From contig CM049309.1 in the NCBI GenBank assembly GCA_026874595.1, forward strand, positions 39,013,079 through 39,077,078: a stretch of DNA of 64,000 nt, given 5' to 3'. The stretch's first letter is position 1. Every line of letters begins with the position of its first letter. Below the pieces are notes generated by a model, which was given only the letters and a program-made list of their open reading frames with translations, was not told the DNA's origin and ran no database searches. A program made the position numbers and the translations under genes. Positions 62,741-64,000 of the stretch are shown in pieces. Origin of the DNA: Sipunculus nudus. Taxonomy: Eukaryota > Annelida > Sipuncula > Golfingiida > Sipunculidae.

Positions 62741-63904
62741 AAAAAAAGCAATGCAAACAAAATTTAAAATGCAGATTCCTTATATAGATCTATCATGTAA
62801 CAGAACAGGCCTCTAATAACTCAGGTCATAAAAGCATATGTATTACCCGGTACTGGTACCTTTTTTAAGATCACATAAAAAGCCATAACTAATTTTACTT
62901 ATTTACATTAATATAAATTAACTTCAACAGTAGAAGATATTTTTGTTAACATTACAAGCCTGGAAACGAAATGTTCAATAGAAGCTGTTTTTGTATTTGT
63001 TTTGACTACTGTTGTCATTGATCAATACAGAGACTGGGCTGTAACAGAAAAACAGCAGTTCCTGGTACAGTCACACTCTTTGAAGGAGTACTTGTCACAG
63101 ACTCCAGGCAGAGCTGTAGTTTAAGGTCATCACCGCTGACAAGGACCATCAATGTCTGGAGAATGTTGCTCCAGGACTGGCTGCATAAAACCCATCAATT
63201 AATTATTCATAAGGTAAATCAAGCTAAATGAGGATCAAATGAGACTACTTAAGCTCAAAGTCTGATGAACAGAACATGTTTGGTTATCATAAATGTTTTC
63301 CACATTATATCCACTCTTAATTCTAATCTTTCATAAACAGTTTTTTTTAAACTTGCAATAATTGATTATGTACGTCTGACCAAAGTAAAGGATCATATAA
63401 CTATGTAAAGTATTTAAGTGTGGTATAATACTTATGGTTATGTTGGTTCTTTTAACTCTCAGCTTTCCTTTGATGGAGGCAAATGTGGAAGATTGGACCT
63501 CCGAGGCTGGTCATGCAATATACCTTTTGACTGTCTGGATAATGGATTTTATATTTTATTACAAGCAGATGAGATAAAACCACTGGGTTCAATAGTAAGG
63601 TAGCAGAAAACCAATTAATAAAAAAAGAGAGGTTGCTGTAATATTTTTTCATTTCAACTGGAAGAATTAGAAATGTTTATTTTTTTTTATTTTCAACAGA
63701 TATGTTAGTTGAACATTTTAGATACTGACCTATTTTAGGTGTTCATTAACTGATCTGCACTAATCTAATCTTATGTAAAGTAATACCCTGCCATAGTGAT
63801 CTGCACTAATCTAATCCTTTGGAAAGTAATACCCTGCATTTAATGCATGTAACATGAGACGTGTTATAATTTTGCTTTCACACAAGCTTCAGGTAAAAAA
63901 AAAA
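62741..63904. other. No gene recognised
   Basis: GTGATCTGCACTAATCTAAT-C with TAAAGTAATACCCTGC duplicates at 63752 and 63798 (46-bp direct repeat). A plus-strand frame at 63465-63603 follows a CTCTCAG but has no matching neighbour exon; not called. Confidence 0.35.
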
Positions 63905-64000
63905 TAAACAAGGGACCTATGGGTCACGACGCTCAGCTGTTATATATGATAAAAAAATATTATTTAGAAATTAGGCACATGCTGGTTTTGTGTGGTAATA
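63905..64000 (-). mobile_element. Terminal fragment of the GCTCAGCTGA-type element, cut by window end
   Basis: AACAAGGGACCTATGGGTCA-CGACGCTCAGCTG and the following ~60 bp are the inverse of 2757-2853. The element continues beyond the window. Confidence 0.65.

Noticed and set aside
63465-63603. Plus-strand frame LSFDGGKCGRLDLRGWSC... after CTCTCAG
   Set aside because: Has the look of a Cys-bearing exon but no donor in phase and no partner exon; a frame on the opposite strand is equally open.

Overview
The window is AT-rich animal genomic DNA with spliced genes, GT-AG introns of about 0.5 to 5 kb and dense dispersed repeats. The repeats carry GTCCGTCGTCCGTCC-type heads, AAGGTCAAGGTCAC-type tandem units, tRNA-headed SINEs, short TIR elements and a Helitron-like element with a central satellite. 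That repeat style, with a metazoan LolA-like protein and an SV2-type transporter, suggests a mollusc, most likely a bivalve. No bacterial genes, CRISPR arrays or operons are present.

Two protein-coding genes converge tail to tail. Gene 1 (+ strand, twelve exons seen, 4452-29005) encodes the last ~447 residues of a type I membrane protein that resembles metazoan LolA-like domain proteins. It has a luminal/extracellular part, one C-terminal membrane span, a basic stop-transfer patch and a tiny tail. Its 5' exons were not found and are probably left of the window. Gene 2 (- strand, nine exons, 55688 down to 43810) encodes the last ~523 residues of an SV2-family (synaptic vesicle glycoprotein 2-like) major facilitator protein, including the glycosylated pentapeptide-rich luminal loop. 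Its first exons were not found and are probably right of the window. Exon phases agree across every junction in both genes.

Between the genes (29006-43809) there are 14.8 kb of 3' UTR and repeats with no recognisable coding sequence. The introns hold nested mobile elements: a Helitron-like element inside a TIR element (20537-22562), a SINE with an 11-bp target duplication inside a TIR element (49089-49905), and a 5S rRNA-derived sequence (26464-26560).

The most unusual observation is that gene 1 carries two tandem arrays made from its own splice junctions. At 13785-16463 a 76-bp unit repeats a 3' splice site plus the first 51 nt of the following exon about 35 times, directly upstream of the real exon. 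At 25271-25858 a 39-bp in-frame unit repeats a 5' splice site, giving about 14 intact donors in one reading frame just before the transmembrane exon. Gene 2 carries a single, decayed duplication of an exon's acceptor and 5' end 144 bp upstream of the real one (46135). These could create decoy or length-variable splicing. Whether they do can only be shown by transcripts.
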